A DNA stretch of 64,000 nt from Amycolatopsis echigonensis (GCF_014174495.1 NZ_JACJHR010000014.1:1-64000), one strand, 5' to 3'; shown: positions 17,433 through 26,096, counted from the stretch's first letter. Numbers and translations: made by a program. The notes: generated by a model not told the origin, from the sequence alone.

Positions 17433-18337
17433 GACCCGTTCCCTCCCTGTGCCGTGGTGCTGACGGTGAACTCCGCGGTGTGCACGGCGCCGCCGTGCCG
17501 GAAGTCCAGGAACAACCGGTAGCCGCCTGCCGACGGGACTTCGGCGAAGAAGGTCACCGCCGGCCCGGCCGCGGTCTTCCCGTCGCCGGGGGCGCCGTCC
17601 GGGTGGACGTGCAGATACGCGAGATCGCCCTGCCGCAACGCCACCAGATGGCCGTACGCGCCCAGATAGGGCTGCAGGTCGACGACCTCCGCGCCGTTGC
17701 GCGTGACCGTCGCGGTCACCTTCGACGCGCGGCCGGGAACCAGGTCTCCGGTCAGCCGGACCTGGTAGCCGTCCACAGTGGCCAGTCTCGATTCGGGATG
17801 CGCCACCGGCCGGAAGTCGCCGGGAGCGACCAGATCCACGCCGAGCGTCGTCCCGGTCCCGCCGGCCGGGGTGAAGTCGGCGAATGCCCGATAGCTGCCC
17901 GCCTCCTTGACCGACAGCGGCACCGTCCAGGCGCCGTCCGCGCCGAGCTGCGGGTGGAGGTGCTGGTATCCGGTGGTATCGCGGCGCACCACGATGAAGT
18001 GCATGCGTTTTTCGTGCTCGACGTCGAACGCGGTCACCGCCGCGCCGCCGGGCCCGGTGATCCGGAACGCGAAGGGGCTGGTCGTGCCGGGGGTGAGCGT
18101 CGTGCTGGTGGGCGTGAGGGTGTAACCGCCCCTGGACGACGCCAGCCCGCCGGGCTGGTCGGTGTTCGCGGCCTCCGCGACGGTGCCGCTGTGAGCGTCC
18201 CCGTGCCCGGCGTCCTCGCCGCCGTGCACCCCGGCCGCGCCGGAGAAGGGACCGACAGCGGTGCCGATGCCCCAGCCGCCGCCGGCGACCAGAGCAAGCG
18301 CCACACCGTAGGCGGAGAGCTTCGCTGCTGTGTTCAT
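17429..18337 (-). CDS. Copper-operon secreted/membrane-anchored protein
   Basis: 302 residues; ATG at 18337 with GAGGAC just upstream (a GTG at 18352 is possible). An N-terminal helix ([20 protein letters not shown]) anchors or exports it. The mature part has His clusters ([23 protein letters not shown]) and a C-terminal [19 protein letters not shown] segment characteristic of proteins found beside copA in actinobacteria. It probably binds copper outside the membrane and passes it on or buffers it. It is coupled to copA by a four-base overlap. Confidence 0.8.
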   Translation of the reverse strand: MNTAAKLSAYGVALALVAGGGWGIGTAVGPFSGAAGVHGGEDAGHGDAHSGTVAEAANTDQPGGLASSRGGYTLTPTSTTLTPGTTSPFAFRITGPGGAAVTAFDVEHEKRMHFIVVRRDTTGYQHLHPQLGADGAWTVPLSVKEAGSYRAFADFTPAGGTGTTLGVDLVAPGDFRPVAHPESRLATVDGYQVRLTGDLVPGRASKVTATVTRNGAEVVDLQPYLGAYGHLVALRQGDLAYLHVHPDGAPGDGKTAAGPAVTFFAEVPSAGGYRLFLDFRHGGAVHTAEFTVSTTAQGGNGS

Positions 18338-18386
18338 GTCCTCAGTCCTCACCGCGGGCTTGGCCCGCAGTCGCGAGAGCCGCCGC

Positions 18387-18593
18387 TCAGGCGGTCAGCT
18401 GGTAACCGGCTTCTTCGACCGCGCCGCGGACGTCCGCGACGTCGATGTCCTTGACTGCGCGCACAGTCACCTTGCCGGTCGGCAGGTCGACAGCGACATC
18501 GGTGACGCCCTCGATCTCGCTGACCTCCTCGGTGACCGAACGCACGCAGTGCTCGCAGGTCATGCCGGTCACGGTGTAGGTCTGCTCGCTCAC
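18387..18593 (-). CDS. copZ: Copper chaperone CopZ (1)
   Basis: 68 residues. The GTG at 18593 is preferred because AAGGAG lies six bases upstream and gives the standard length; an upstream in-frame ATG at 18614 lacks this. It is a single heavy-metal-associated domain, beta-alpha-beta-beta-alpha-beta, with the Cu(I) motif GMTCEHC and C-terminal EEAGYQL. It would carry cytosolic Cu(I) to CopA and to CsoR, both in the same operon. Confidence 0.93.
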   Translation of the reverse strand: MSEQTYTVTGMTCEHCVRSVTEEVSEIEGVTDVAVDLPTGKVTVRAVKDIDVADVRGAVEEAGYQLTA

Positions 18594-18620
18594 GGTATTC
18601 TCCTTCTGGGACAACGGTTT

Positions 18621-18929
18621 TCAGGAACGGACGAGACGGGCGATGGCGTCGCTCGCCTCGCGGATCTTGTCATCGGCAGCCGCGCCGCCCTCGGCGATCG
18701 CCTCGGCGACACAGTGGTGCAGATGCTCGTCCATCAGCCCGAGCGACACCGCCTGCAACGCCTTCGTGGCCGCCGACACCTGAGTCAGGATGTCGATGCA
18801 GTACTTGTCGTCCTCGACCATCCGCTGCAGCCCCCGGATCTGGCCCTCGATCCGGCGCAGCCGCTTGAGATAGTCCTCTTTGTCTTCGCTGTAGCCGTGG
18901 GGCCCGGCGGCCGCGGGTGACTCGCTCAT
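18621..18929 (-). CDS. csoR: Copper-sensing repressor CsoR
   Basis: 102 residues. The canonical copper triad is intact: C in DDKYCIDIL, then exactly 25 residues later H in DEHLHHC, then C four residues on (C-x24-H-x3-C). It is thus the Cu(I)-responsive repressor, unlike the paralogue at 14794. It heads the minus-strand copper operon, and its promoter contains a CsoR box, so it is autoregulated; the divergent AhpD-like gene shares that box. Confidence 0.94.
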   Translation of the reverse strand: MSESPAAAGPHGYSEDKEDYLKRLRRIEGQIRGLQRMVEDDKYCIDILTQVSAATKALQAVSLGLMDEHLHHCVAEAIAEGGAAADDKIREASDAIARLVRS

Positions 18930-18938
18930 GGCACATTT

Positions 18939-18954
18939 ATACCCTAGGGGGGTA
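18939..18954. promoter_or_regulatory. CsoR box between csoR and the AhpD-like gene
   Basis: ATACCCTAGGGGGGTA, ten bases from the csoR start. Placed to control both divergent transcripts. Confidence 0.78.
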
Positions 18955-18987
18955 CCGTAGTCAACGCACCCGACGACAGGAGCCCGC

Positions 18988-19542
18988 ATGACCCGCCTCA
19001 CGCCGCCCGACAGGTCCGCCGCACCGGAGAAATCCCGGCAACTGCTCGACGAGATCACCGCGCGCACCGGCGAGCCCGGGGCGATGGTCGCGACGATGGC
19101 GCACTCGCCCGCGCTGCTGCAGGGTTACCTCGAACTCTCCCGGGCGATCAAACGGGTCAAACTCCCCCGGGCGCTCAGCGAAAAGATCTCCCTCGCCGTC
19201 CAGGAATGGCTCGGCTGCGCACTGTGCCTCGCCGCGCACACCGAGGCGGCGCGCGCCGCCGGAGTGTCCGAAGCGGACATCGCCCTCGCCCGGCAAGCCA
19301 CCTCGCCCGACGCCCGCGAGGCGGCGCTGCTCACCTACGCGGTGCGCGTGCTCGCCGAACCAGCCTCGATCTCGGACGAGGACGTCGCCGATCTGCGCGC
19401 GCACGGCTGGACCGACCGCACGCTCGCCGACGTGGTCGGACTGGTGTCGCTCAACCACCTCACGGGCGCCTTCAACCTCGTCGCCGGACTCGAACCGGCT
19501 GCGGCCGAAGAGCCGCAGGAGCACATCTACTACCCACAGTAA
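18988..19542 (+). CDS. AhpD-like carboxymuconolactone decarboxylase-family protein
   Basis: 184 residues, ATG behind ACAGGAG. It is an all-helical AhpD-like domain with CALCLAAHT (C77, C80 and H84), the CxxC-x3-H redox centre of the alkylhydroperoxidase branch. The pattern SHN-like segment is LNHLTGAFN near the C-terminus. It could reduce peroxides or disulfides during copper stress, since it is divergent from csoR over a shared CsoR box. The physiological reductant is unknown. Annotation as a peroxidase is inference from the motif. Confidence 0.85.
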   Translation: MTRLTPPDRSAAPEKSRQLLDEITARTGEPGAMVATMAHSPALLQGYLELSRAIKRVKLPRALSEKISLAVQEWLGCALCLAAHTEAARAAGVSEADIALARQATSPDAREAALLTYAVRVLAEPASISDEDVADLRAHGWTDRTLADVVGLVSLNHLTGAFNLVAGLEPAAAEEPQEHIYYPQ

Positions 19543-19669
19543 GACTAAACCGCATCGGTGCCGAAGACGAGCAGGCCCGGCCACAGACCGCGGGGAGGCG
19601 CGGAAAAGAGAGCCTGGACCGCTCCCGTCGCGGCCGGATTCGCGGACGGGCCCGGTGCGCGATGCGGAC

Positions 19670-19724
19670 GTCCGTGAAGGACTCCTTGAGGGAATCTGGT
19701 TCCCTCAAGGAGTCCTTCACGGAC
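19670..19724. repeat. 55-bp palindrome (copy 2)
   Basis: Same length and arms as copy 1 with a mismatch near the centre (GGGAATCTGGTTCCC). The near-identity of copies 4.5 kb apart indicates a dispersed repeat family. Confidence 0.9.
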
Positions 19725-19747
19725 TTCTCCCGTCTTTTGACTCGGGC

Positions 19748-19999
19748 GGGCGCGTGACCAATGCTGGGGACTTAAGGCGGCGCTGCGGGTGCGGTTTGCC
19801 CAGGTCGGAGGATCTGGGCGGGGCCAGGCGTCCGTGAGGGCCACCCTGAGGGAATCTGATTCCCTCAGGGTTCCCCTCACGGACCTCAAGACCCGGCCAC
19901 ATGGTCATAGATCAGGCATCCGACAGCACTGACGTCCTTTGTGGACGGTCGGCGGGCATGGGCTGCGCGGCCTGAGTCCCTGGCATTGGGGCGCGTGAC
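19748..19999. mobile_element. MITE-like element with inverted ends and 11-bp flanking repeats
   Basis: The element (19759-19988) starts CAATGCTGGGGACTTAAG and ends TGAGTCCCTGGCATTG, imperfect inverted repeats related to the element at 13043. GGGCGCGTGAC flanks both ends (19748-19758 and 19989-19999). A 55-bp palindrome lies inside it (19830-19884). The internal CGCTGCGGGTGC is shared with the 27056 copy. Confidence 0.7.
19830..19884. repeat. 55-bp palindrome (copy 3, variant)
   Basis: Arms begin GTCCGTGAGGGCCACCCTGA, so the outer and central bases match copies 1 and 2 while the middle differs, mostly with compensating changes (one mismatch). It is nested in the MITE-like element. Confidence 0.88.
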
Positions 20000-20056
20000 G
20001 GCAGGGGCGCCGCCGGCCGCACGGCGGCGGCCGTTGACCGCGGAACCGGCCAGCTA

Positions 20057-20073
20057 TACTAGTGTTGGTAGTA
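20057..20073. promoter_or_regulatory. Class I BlaI-type operator, perfect
   Basis: TACTAGTGTTGGTAGTA, 29 bases before the blaI 2 start. A perfect site in front of a blaI gene argues that BlaI proteins bind class I dyads and autoregulate. Confidence 0.78.
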
Positions 20074-20102
20074 GTGAGTGGCGAGCTGCCCGTGGAGGTC
20101 CG

Positions 20103-20456
20103 GTGCGCGGTCTCGGTGAGCTGGAGCGGGCGGTGATGGACGTCCTGTGGGACGCCGACGGCCCGGTGAAGGTGCGCGACGTGCTCGACCGGCTCGACAC
20201 CGGCAAGGATCTCGCCTACACCACGGTGATGACCGTGCTGGACAACCTGCACCGCAAGGAGTGGGCGGTCCGCGAACGCGTCGGCAAAGCGTATCTCTAC
20301 CGGCCGTCGGTCAGCCGCGCGGACGCCGCCGCGCGGTCCCTGCGCGAGGTCCTCGACGAGTCCGGCGACCCGGCGGCGGTGCTGCTGCACTTCGCCCGCT
20401 CCGCGTCGGCCGAGGAGTCCCAGGCGCTCCGGCAGGGTCTGCGACCGCCCCGATGA
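20103..20456 (+). CDS. BlaI/MecI/CopY-family repressor 2
   Basis: 117 residues, GTG at 20103 behind TGGAGGT. Winged-helix region: GLGELERAVMDVLWD and KDLAYTTVMTVLDNLHRKEW, nearly identical in the recognition part to repressor 1. The C-terminus carries the dimerisation helices (AAARSLREVLDES). It overlaps its M56 partner by ATGA and has a perfect class I operator in its promoter. The strong likeness to repressor 1 suggests shared targets and possibly heterodimers. Confidence 0.92.
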   Translation: MRGLGELERAVMDVLWDADGPVKVRDVLDRLDTGKDLAYTTVMTVLDNLHRKEWAVRERVGKAYLYRPSVSRADAAARSLREVLDESGDPAAVLLHFARSASAEESQALRQGLRPPR

Positions 20457-21409
20457 CGGCCGCCTTCGCGTTGCTGCTGGGCGCGTTCCTCGCGGGCCGC
20501 ACCATTCCCGGGCTGCTCGGCCGCGCTGATCTGACCCGCACCGATCCGTCCGCCCTGCTCACCGCGTGGCTCCTGGCCACTGCGGGCGTGCTGGCGGCTG
20601 CGGTGTCCGGCATCGCGCTGCTGCTGTTTCCCGGCCACGGCACCGGGACGAGCGTGGTGGCCGCCGTCCACGGCTGTCTGGCGGCGATCTCGCACGGCAC
20701 GTCTCCGCGGGCCGAGGAACTCGTGGGGCTGGCCGGTGCCCTGCTGCTGGTTGCTCTCGCTGTCCGGTTCGCAGTGATCGGACTCCGCATGGCCCGCCGG
20801 AGGGCCCGGACGCGGCGCGAGCACCTGGGGCTGCTGCGGATCGCGGCACGCCGCGAAGGCGGTGCACCGGCGACCTGGTGGCTGGAGCACGACCGGCCGC
20901 TGGCGTTCAGCGTGGCCCACGGCCGCGGCGTCATCGTCGCCACCGAAGGACTGCGTCGGCAGCTGCCTGCCCGCGAAGTGGCCGCCGTGTTGACCCACGA
21001 GAAAGCGCATCTCCGCGGCCGGCACCATCTCCTGATCGGCTGGGTCGAGGCGATGGGCCAGGGACTGCCGTTCGTTCCCTTGTTCCGCCGCGCTCCGTGC
21101 GCCGTCCGCGAACTGGTCGAGCTGACCGCAGACGCGGCCGCCGTCCGCAGCCACGGCGCCGAAGCGGTGCGCGCGGCATTGCTCGCCGTCGCCGGGCACG
21201 GTGCGCCGGACGGGTCTCTGGCGATGGCACGCGACGGCGTGGCCGTCCGGCTCGCGCGGCTGGACGCGGGCATCGCACCGCCCGGCCGGCTGCGCCAGGC
21301 GTTTTCCTGCGGTTTCGCCGCGACGGCGGCGACCTCGCTACCCGTGTTGATGGGTGCGACGCTGCTGTTCGGCGTCGCGGTCGCGGCGTGCCCGCTGTCG
21401 GGGGTATAG
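20453..21409 (+). CDS. M56 (BlaR1-like) membrane metalloprotease 2, no sensor domain
   Basis: 318 residues, ATG overlapping the blaI 2 stop. The family M56 zinc motif LTHEKAHLRGRHHLL and the downstream ELTADAAAV segment are present; helices occur near the N-terminus, at about residues 88-105 and at the C-terminus. As with the other copies, there is no penicillin-binding sensor. It overlaps the 3' end of the convergent DUF2218 gene by 72 bases. It presumably cleaves or triggers cleavage of BlaI 2. Confidence 0.88.
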   Translation: MTAAFALLLGAFLAGRTIPGLLGRADLTRTDPSALLTAWLLATAGVLAAAVSGIALLLFPGHGTGTSVVAAVHGCLAAISHGTSPRAEELVGLAGALLLVALAVRFAVIGLRMARRRARTRREHLGLLRIAARREGGAPATWWLEHDRPLAFSVAHGRGVIVATEGLRRQLPAREVAAVLTHEKAHLRGRHHLLIGWVEAMGQGLPFVPLFRRAPCAVRELVELTADAAAVRSHGAEAVRAALLAVAGHGAPDGSLAMARDGVAVRLARLDAGIAPPGRLRQAFSCGFAATAATSLPVLMGATLLFGVAVAACPLSGV

Positions 21410-21985
21410 GGCCCGCAGACGCGCGTGGCCGTTGCGGAGCCGGTGCCGGGACAGCACCGCCACCACGACGATCTTCAGGACGACCAGGCCCAGCACGACG
21501 TCGGCGAGCACACTCGTCCATGCCCAGGACGCCAGCGCGAGCCCGCCGACCACCAGGTGCGCGGCCACCGCCAGCACGACTGCGACAGCGAGAGCCACGG
21601 CGGTCCGCCGTTTCCGCGGGCGTCCGGGGTTCGCGGACACGGGACCGACGGTGCCGACGCGGTCCCAGCCGACGTGCAGGCCGTCCCGCCGTCCGAACCG
21701 TTCGAGGGTGGCGGCAAGGACTTTTTCGGCCGCGCGCAGCCGGTCTTCGTCGTCGATGTCGAGCCGGACGATCAACGTGTCGTCGGTCGCGCGCAGAGTG
21801 CACCGCCCCCAGCTGAACTCGATCTTCCCGGACGTGTCGGTCCATTCGACGGCACCGACCTCGGGCCGCACCCCGCGGCCGTGCAGTGCACGCGCCTTCC
21901 CGCCCATCGCTTCGGCGTGCCGGCAGAGCTGGACGAGGTACCGGCTCGCACGCGAGGTCCGGATGCGGGCTTCGGACACCGGCAT
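21338..21985 (-). CDS. DUF2218 protein with C-terminal membrane helices
   Basis: 215 residues. Residues 5-105 fit DUF2218: RTSRASRYLVQLCRHAEAMG, then SGKIEFSWGRCTLRATDDTL and AATLERFGRRDGLHVGW. Most DUF2218 proteins stop near residue 100. This one continues with two helices (about 130-150 and 155-178) and a basic, Arg-rich tail. The tail overlaps the 3' end of M56 protease 2 on the other strand by 72 bases, so the last 24 residues are less certain. DUF2218 members are often linked to siderophore or metal genes; function is unknown. Confidence 0.72.
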   Translation of the reverse strand: MPVSEARIRTSRASRYLVQLCRHAEAMGGKARALHGRGVRPEVGAVEWTDTSGKIEFSWGRCTLRATDDTLIVRLDIDDEDRLRAAEKVLAATLERFGRRDGLHVGWDRVGTVGPVSANPGRPRKRRTAVALAVAVVLAVAAHLVVGGLALASWAWTSVLADVVLGLVVLKIVVVAVLSRHRLRNGHARLRALYPRQRARRDRDAEQQRRTHQHG

Positions 21986-21988
21986 CGG

Positions 21989-22606
21989 TCAGCTCCTCGT
22001 CAGCGCGGACAGCCAGGCATGAATGCCGTCCGGATCGGGAATGATCTCGATGACGGCCGGTTCGATCGCGTCGATCCGCCAGCCGTCGGCGAAGGCGGCG
22101 ACGATCTCGTCGCGGCGCACCCGATGCACGTGCGACCAGTCGCCCCGGGTTTCCCGGTCGCTGAAGCACAGCATGAAGTACCGCCCGCCCGGTTCCACCG
22201 CGGCGCGAAGACTCTCGGCGAAGACGGCGCGGTCGTCGGCACCGAAGATGTGGAACAGCCCGCAATCGCGCACCGTGTCGAACGTTCGGCCGAGGTCGCC
22301 GAGACGGCGTGCGTCGTGGAGGCGGAACTCGGCCGTCAGGCTACGGGCGCGGGCCTTCTCCTTGGCCGCGCGGAGCGCCGTCTCAGCCAGGTCGACCCCC
22401 GTGGCGTCCAGGCCGAGCGAAGCAGCCATCAGCACGTGCTCACCGGTCCCGCAACCGACATCGAGGACCCGGCCCCGGATGTCCCCGGCGTCGGCGAGCT
22501 GGCGAAACGCCGGCTGCGGCCGGCCGATGTCCCAGGGCGGCCTGCACGCGTAGAGCTGGTCCGGGCTGCTCGGCGAGTGCGACTGCGGATGAATCGAACC
22601 GGTCAT
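21989..22606 (-). CDS. Class I SAM-dependent methyltransferase
   Basis: 205 residues from the ATG at 22606. It has the methyltransferase core: GRVLDVGCGTGEHVLMAA (motif I, about residues 46-63), GVDLAETAL, FDTVRDCGLFHIF and the post-motif GGRYFMLCFSD. It belongs to the small-molecule group (thiopurine-methyltransferase/UbiE-like); substrate unknown. It is divergent from a TetR-family regulator with a 97-base shared promoter containing an inverted repeat, so TetR control is likely. It follows the DUF2218 gene direction with a three-base gap, suggesting an operon. Confidence 0.85.
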   Translation of the reverse strand: MTGSIHPQSHSPSSPDQLYACRPPWDIGRPQPAFRQLADAGDIRGRVLDVGCGTGEHVLMAASLGLDATGVDLAETALRAAKEKARARSLTAEFRLHDARRLGDLGRTFDTVRDCGLFHIFGADDRAVFAESLRAAVEPGGRYFMLCFSDRETRGDWSHVHRVRRDEIVAAFADGWRIDAIEPAVIEIIPDPDGIHAWLSALTRS

Positions 22607-22642
22607 CGACGTGCCCTTCTCGAGGAGACCGCCAGTTTTATC

Positions 22643-22695
22643 GATACACAGTGTCTCTGTCAATGCACTCTGCCTCGTCCTTGGCATTGTGTATT
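22643..22695. promoter_or_regulatory. Candidate TetR operator region
   Basis: GATACACA at 22643-22650 and its near-complement TGTGTATT at 22688-22695 face each other between the divergent methyltransferase and TetR genes. Each could be a half or a full site. Confidence 0.4.
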
Positions 22696-22703
22696 CTCGC
22701 GGG

Positions 22704-23297
22704 GTGCCCAAGCTGTGGAACGACACGATCGAGGCGCACCGGCAGGCGGTCCGGGACGCGGCGCTGAACACCGCGGCCGCGCTGGTCGCCGCGCACGGTG
22801 CCGCGTCGGTGACGATGTCGCAGATCGCCGAGAAGGCGGGCATCGGCCGGGCGACCCTGTACAAGTACTTCCCCCACGTCGGAGCCATCCTGTCCGCCTG
22901 GCACGAGCGGCAGATCGACGCGCACTTCGCGCGCCTGGTCGCGATCCGGGACGAACCGGCGGAGCCGGAGGTCCGCCTGGAGCGAGTGCTGCTCGCGTAC
23001 GCCCTCATCCACCAGGAGCGGGTGCAGCACCACCACGACGAGCCCTACGGCGCCGAGCTCGCGGCGCTGCTGCACCCCGACGAGCACGTCGCCCGCGCCC
23101 AGCAGCATCTGCACGAGCTGTTCCGGGAGCTGCTCGCCGACGCGGCGGCAGCGGGCGACGTCCGCGGCGATGTCGACCCCGCGGAGCTGGCGACGTACTG
23201 CCTCCACGCGCTCACCGCCGCCGGCGGCCTGCCGTCGAAGGCCGCGGCGGAGCGGCTGGTCGCCGTCACCCTCGCCGGGCTGCGTCAGCCGGGATAG
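22704..23297 (+). CDS. TetR-family transcriptional regulator
   Basis: 197 residues, GTG start. The TetR helix-turn-helix spans about residues 18-62, with VTMSQIAEKAGIGRATLYKYF, the clearest family signature. The C-terminal ligand domain includes an unusual His cluster (HQERVQHHHDEPYG) that might bind metal. It is divergent from the methyltransferase gene, its likely target. The 3' end overlaps the convergent CopC-CopD fusion gene by 13 bases. Confidence 0.9.
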   Translation: MPKLWNDTIEAHRQAVRDAALNTAAALVAAHGAASVTMSQIAEKAGIGRATLYKYFPHVGAILSAWHERQIDAHFARLVAIRDEPAEPEVRLERVLLAYALIHQERVQHHHDEPYGAELAALLHPDEHVARAQQHLHELFRELLADAAAAGDVRGDVDPAELATYCLHALTAAGGLPSKAAAERLVAVTLAGLRQPG

Positions 23298-25201
23298 ACG
23301 AACCGCCGGTGGATCAGATGGGTGTCGTCGGACAGCGTTTCCTCGCTGATCCGGCCCTGCCCGTCGAGAGCGAGGACCACGTCGGTGGAGGCCGCCGGAT
23401 AGCCGAGCGCCAGCCGCACCGGGCGGCCGTCCGGGGAGATCCGGGCGGCGAGCGGCGCGACCCCGGAGGCGTAGGGCTCCTGCGCGGCGAAGAACGACCC
23501 GGTCAGGTCCAGCCGCTGCGGCGGCGGGGCGGCCGCGGACGTGTCGCTCGTGACGGATTCGTAGACCGTCAGTTTCTCCGCCGACCGCAGCTTCTCGACC
23601 GCGCGGGAAAGGTCGCCGTTCCCGGGACGGGCGGGCCAGGGCACGATCAGGCTGACCACGCCGCCGTGCCATCCGGCCGCGCCGGCATTCAGCGTCAGGA
23701 CGTTGTCCTCGGCTCTCCAGTCCACAGTGGACACGAAGCAGCCTTCCCCGCAGCCGCGGAAGGACAGATCGGAGTCGCCGGCGCTGAGCCGGCCGGAGAG
23801 CGAGAAGTCCTGCGCCGCTTGAGGACTGTAGTAGTCGCCGCGTCGCGGCGTGCTCAGGCGCACGACGAGCTGGCCGTCGCTGGCCGCGGCGCTCACCCCG
23901 ATCTGCCCGGCCAGGGCACCGAGCGGCACGACCAGGCCGCTCGCCGGCGGAGGGCCGGACTGCTGGGACCCGGCGGGCGGAGTGGAGACCAGGACCGCGC
24001 TCGCCGCGAGCACGCCGATCAGCACGACAGCCTCGACCCGGGCCACCGCGCGTACGCCGCCGAGCCGGTTCCCGCGCGCCGCGGACCGGCCGGCCAGCGC
24101 GGCTCCGGCGGCGACCGCGACGAGACCGAGCTTGACCAGCAGGACCCGGCCGTAGGCAGTGTCGAAGAGGTCCGACAGCGGAATCAGGACCACGGCGCTC
24201 AGCGCGCCCGTCGCGACCACCGCGGCGAACACCCATCCCGCGAGCCGCAAGTATCCGGCCAGCACCCATCGGACCGCAGGCCGCCGCGTACGCCACGCGA
24301 ACGCCGTCCGCACCACGTACACCAACGTGCCGGCCCAGACCGCGACCGCGGCCAAGTGCACGGCGGTCAGCGCCGCACCCCAGCCGGGGATCGCCTGGTT
24401 CGCGTGCGACCGGAGGCCGTCGGCGACCACCACGGCCAGCAGCGGCAGCGCGCTCGCCCGGCGGAACCGTCCACTCGCGACAGTTCCGAGCACGAGCGCG
24501 AGGACCAGCCCGGCCGATTCCACGAGCAGCAACAGCCCGATCCGGCTGCGCCACGCCTCCGCCCCGGCTCCGGCGAGCAATACCGCCACAAGTCCGGCAG
24601 CCCCGGCGAGCGCGACGAGCGTCCCGGGCGCCAGCTGAGACCTCGGCGCGCGCAACGCCGGATTCTCCGCGCGCGCCGATGCGGCGAATCGTTCGCCGAC
24701 GAGTCCGCCGAGCGCGACGGCCACTCCGGCGAACAGCAACCAGCGAAGCGCGGCTTCGAGCCAGGAGATCGAGCTGCCGCCGCTCGTCCCCGACCCGGTG
24801 ACCGCGGTGCCGATCGCGAATCGGAATTCCTCCTCGACCTGGTCGCCGTCGGAGCCGGTGACCCGCCAGCGCACGCTGTAAGCACCGGGCGCGAGGGGCC
24901 CGGCCGGGCGCGCGCTGACGTTCTGCCCGCCGCGCGCGAGCGTCGGCGCACCGAGCGGGACCTCCCGGCCTGCGCCGTCGAGGAGGGTGACGGCCCGCTG
25001 GCCGACGGTCACGGGTTCGTTGAACGCCAAGGTGAGCAGAGTCGGCGCCGTGGGCACGGCGGTGTCCGGGGCCGGATCGGTGAACAGCAGTGTCGGATGC
25101 GCGCTGGCCGGGGTCACGGCAGCGAGCAACGTGCCGAACGAGAGCACCAGCAGCACCGCTGCCCGCGCGGCCGCGCGCCGTGCGGAGCGAGCGGCGGTCA
25201 T
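23285..25201 (-). CDS. CopC-CopD fusion copper protein (YcnJ-like)
   Basis: 638 residues. The signal peptide ends at PASA, so the mature protein starts with His (HPTLLFTDPAPD), the N-terminal copper ligand of CopC. The CopC domain is about residues 35-128. Residues 145-430 hold about eight helices of the CopD type (TAVHLAAVAVWAGTLVYVVRT). The remaining 200 residues form a soluble extracytoplasmic domain with a Cys pair (GCGEGC). CopC-CopD fusions import or traffic copper. It overlaps the thioredoxin-like gene (ATGA) and is probably the last gene of the ccdA operon starting at 26964. Confidence 0.9.
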   Translation of the reverse strand: MTAARSARRAAARAAVLLVLSFGTLLAAVTPASAHPTLLFTDPAPDTAVPTAPTLLTLAFNEPVTVGQRAVTLLDGAGREVPLGAPTLARGGQNVSARPAGPLAPGAYSVRWRVTGSDGDQVEEEFRFAIGTAVTGSGTSGGSSISWLEAALRWLLFAGVAVALGGLVGERFAASARAENPALRAPRSQLAPGTLVALAGAAGLVAVLLAGAGAEAWRSRIGLLLLVESAGLVLALVLGTVASGRFRRASALPLLAVVVADGLRSHANQAIPGWGAALTAVHLAAVAVWAGTLVYVVRTAFAWRTRRPAVRWVLAGYLRLAGWVFAAVVATGALSAVVLIPLSDLFDTAYGRVLLVKLGLVAVAAGAALAGRSAARGNRLGGVRAVARVEAVVLIGVLAASAVLVSTPPAGSQQSGPPPASGLVVPLGALAGQIGVSAAASDGQLVVRLSTPRRGDYYSPQAAQDFSLSGRLSAGDSDLSFRGCGEGCFVSTVDWRAEDNVLTLNAGAAGWHGGVVSLIVPWPARPGNGDLSRAVEKLRSAEKLTVYESVTSDTSAAAPPPQRLDLTGSFFAAQEPYASGVAPLAARISPDGRPVRLALGYPAASTDVVLALDGQGRISEETLSDDTHLIHRRFVYPG

Positions 25202-25467
25202 GCGTCCATCCGGCGCTTTTCCAGCGCACGCCGCAGTTTCCGCTCCGACAGCCGACCGTAGGAGAAAGCTTCCCCGTCGATCAAGACTCCCGGCGCGAAC
25301 AGGACGCCCGCCGTTGTGGCAAGTGCGCGGCCTTCGTCGGTCGCGAGAGGGATCTCTTTGACCTGCAACGGGAATTCCCGGCCGACCCGGTCGAGCACCT
25401 CTCGGGCAACGGTGCAGAAGGCGCAGTCGTCCTGGGTCAGCAGGGTGATGTCGAACCGGTCGGTCAC
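25198..25467 (-). CDS. Thioredoxin/glutaredoxin-like protein
   Basis: 89 residues, GTG start overlapping the end of the upstream gene. The thioredoxin fold shows DITLLTQDDCAFCTVAREVL, with a CAFC active site (about C15/C18), and the cis-Pro region FAPGVLIDG. It resembles the small glutaredoxin-like thioredoxins of actinobacteria (mycoredoxin size range). It lies between a membrane-anchored peroxiredoxin-like protein and the CopC-CopD gene, and would act as a reductant or oxidant in envelope thiol or copper metabolism. Confidence 0.82.
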   Translation of the reverse strand: MTDRFDITLLTQDDCAFCTVAREVLDRVGREFPLQVKEIPLATDEGRALATTAGVLFAPGVLIDGEAFSYGRLSERKLRRALEKRRMDA

Positions 25468-26096
25468 GAGGCGCGCTCCGCCTTCAGGTCGGTGAGCATT
25501 TTCCCGGTCGGCAGGAACATCGTGTAGTCCGGCGCGCCGCCGTAGTCCGCGCGCCAGCGGATCGTGCCGTCCGGGCCGACCAGCACGAAGCTGTGGCCGT
25601 CGCGCATTTCGCCCATCATGCCGTACTTGTTGGCGTTGTACGCCCGCGACACCCGCAGGTCCGGATCGGACAGCACCGGAGTGGCCAGCTTCTCGTCGGA
25701 GGCCTTCCGCCCGATGAGTTCCGCCGGGTCGGTGGTGATGGAAACGACGCTGTCGACGCCCGCCGCCTTGAGCGCGGCCTGGTTCTGTTCGAGGTCTTTG
25801 ATCTGGTCCCAGCACGGCTGGCAGGACAGCCCTTCCTGGAAGTACAGCAGCACGGTTTTGCCGCGGAAGTCCGCCAGGCTGATCCGGGCGCCGCGGTCGG
25901 ACGCGAGGGTGAACGCGGGTGCCGCCGTCCCGGCTCCGGGCGCACCTGAAACGTGCTGGTACCCGGAGCCGCCGATGGCGTCGGAACTGCTGCTCTGCGA
26001 GTTCTGGTAGACGACGAACAACACGACGACTGCGACCACCGCGGCCGCCGCCACGCTGATGATCGTCGCCCGCCGGGTCTTAACGCTGCTGCTCAC
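25464..26096 (-). CDS. Membrane-anchored peroxiredoxin/TlpA-like protein
   Basis: 210 residues; GTG at 26096 behind GAGGAG. There is an N-terminal anchor (ISVAAAAVVAVVVLFVVY), then an AhpC/TSA-type thioredoxin fold with GKTVLLYFQEGLSCQPCWDQI, C92 and C95 forming a CxxC. The sequence continues VVSITTDP and SFVLVGPDGTIRWRADYGG, typical of extracytoplasmic peroxiredoxin-like reductases. It overlaps ccdA by 17 bases; CcdA would supply electrons across the membrane to this CxxC. Confidence 0.85.
   Translation of the reverse strand: MSSSVKTRRATIISVAAAAVVAVVVLFVVYQNSQSSSSDAIGGSGYQHVSGAPGAGTAAPAFTLASDRGARISLADFRGKTVLLYFQEGLSCQPCWDQIKDLEQNQAALKAAGVDSVVSITTDPAELIGRKASDEKLATPVLSDPDLRVSRAYNANKYGMMGEMRDGHSFVLVGPDGTIRWRADYGGAPDYTMFLPTGKMLTDLKAERAS

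Larger units (their letters stand above)
19543..20102. other. Repeat-dense intergenic region
   Basis: 560 bases with no gene: two 55-bp palindromes (19670, 19830), a MITE-like element (19759-19988) that encloses one of them, and a class I operator at 20057. Confidence 0.6.

Noticed and set aside
21425..25261. A 1278-codon plus-strand open frame
   Set aside because: It lies antisense to DUF2218, methyltransferase and CopC-CopD genes and out of frame with TetR. The translation is low-complexity Arg/Gly/Asp/His, typical of high-GC shadow frames.
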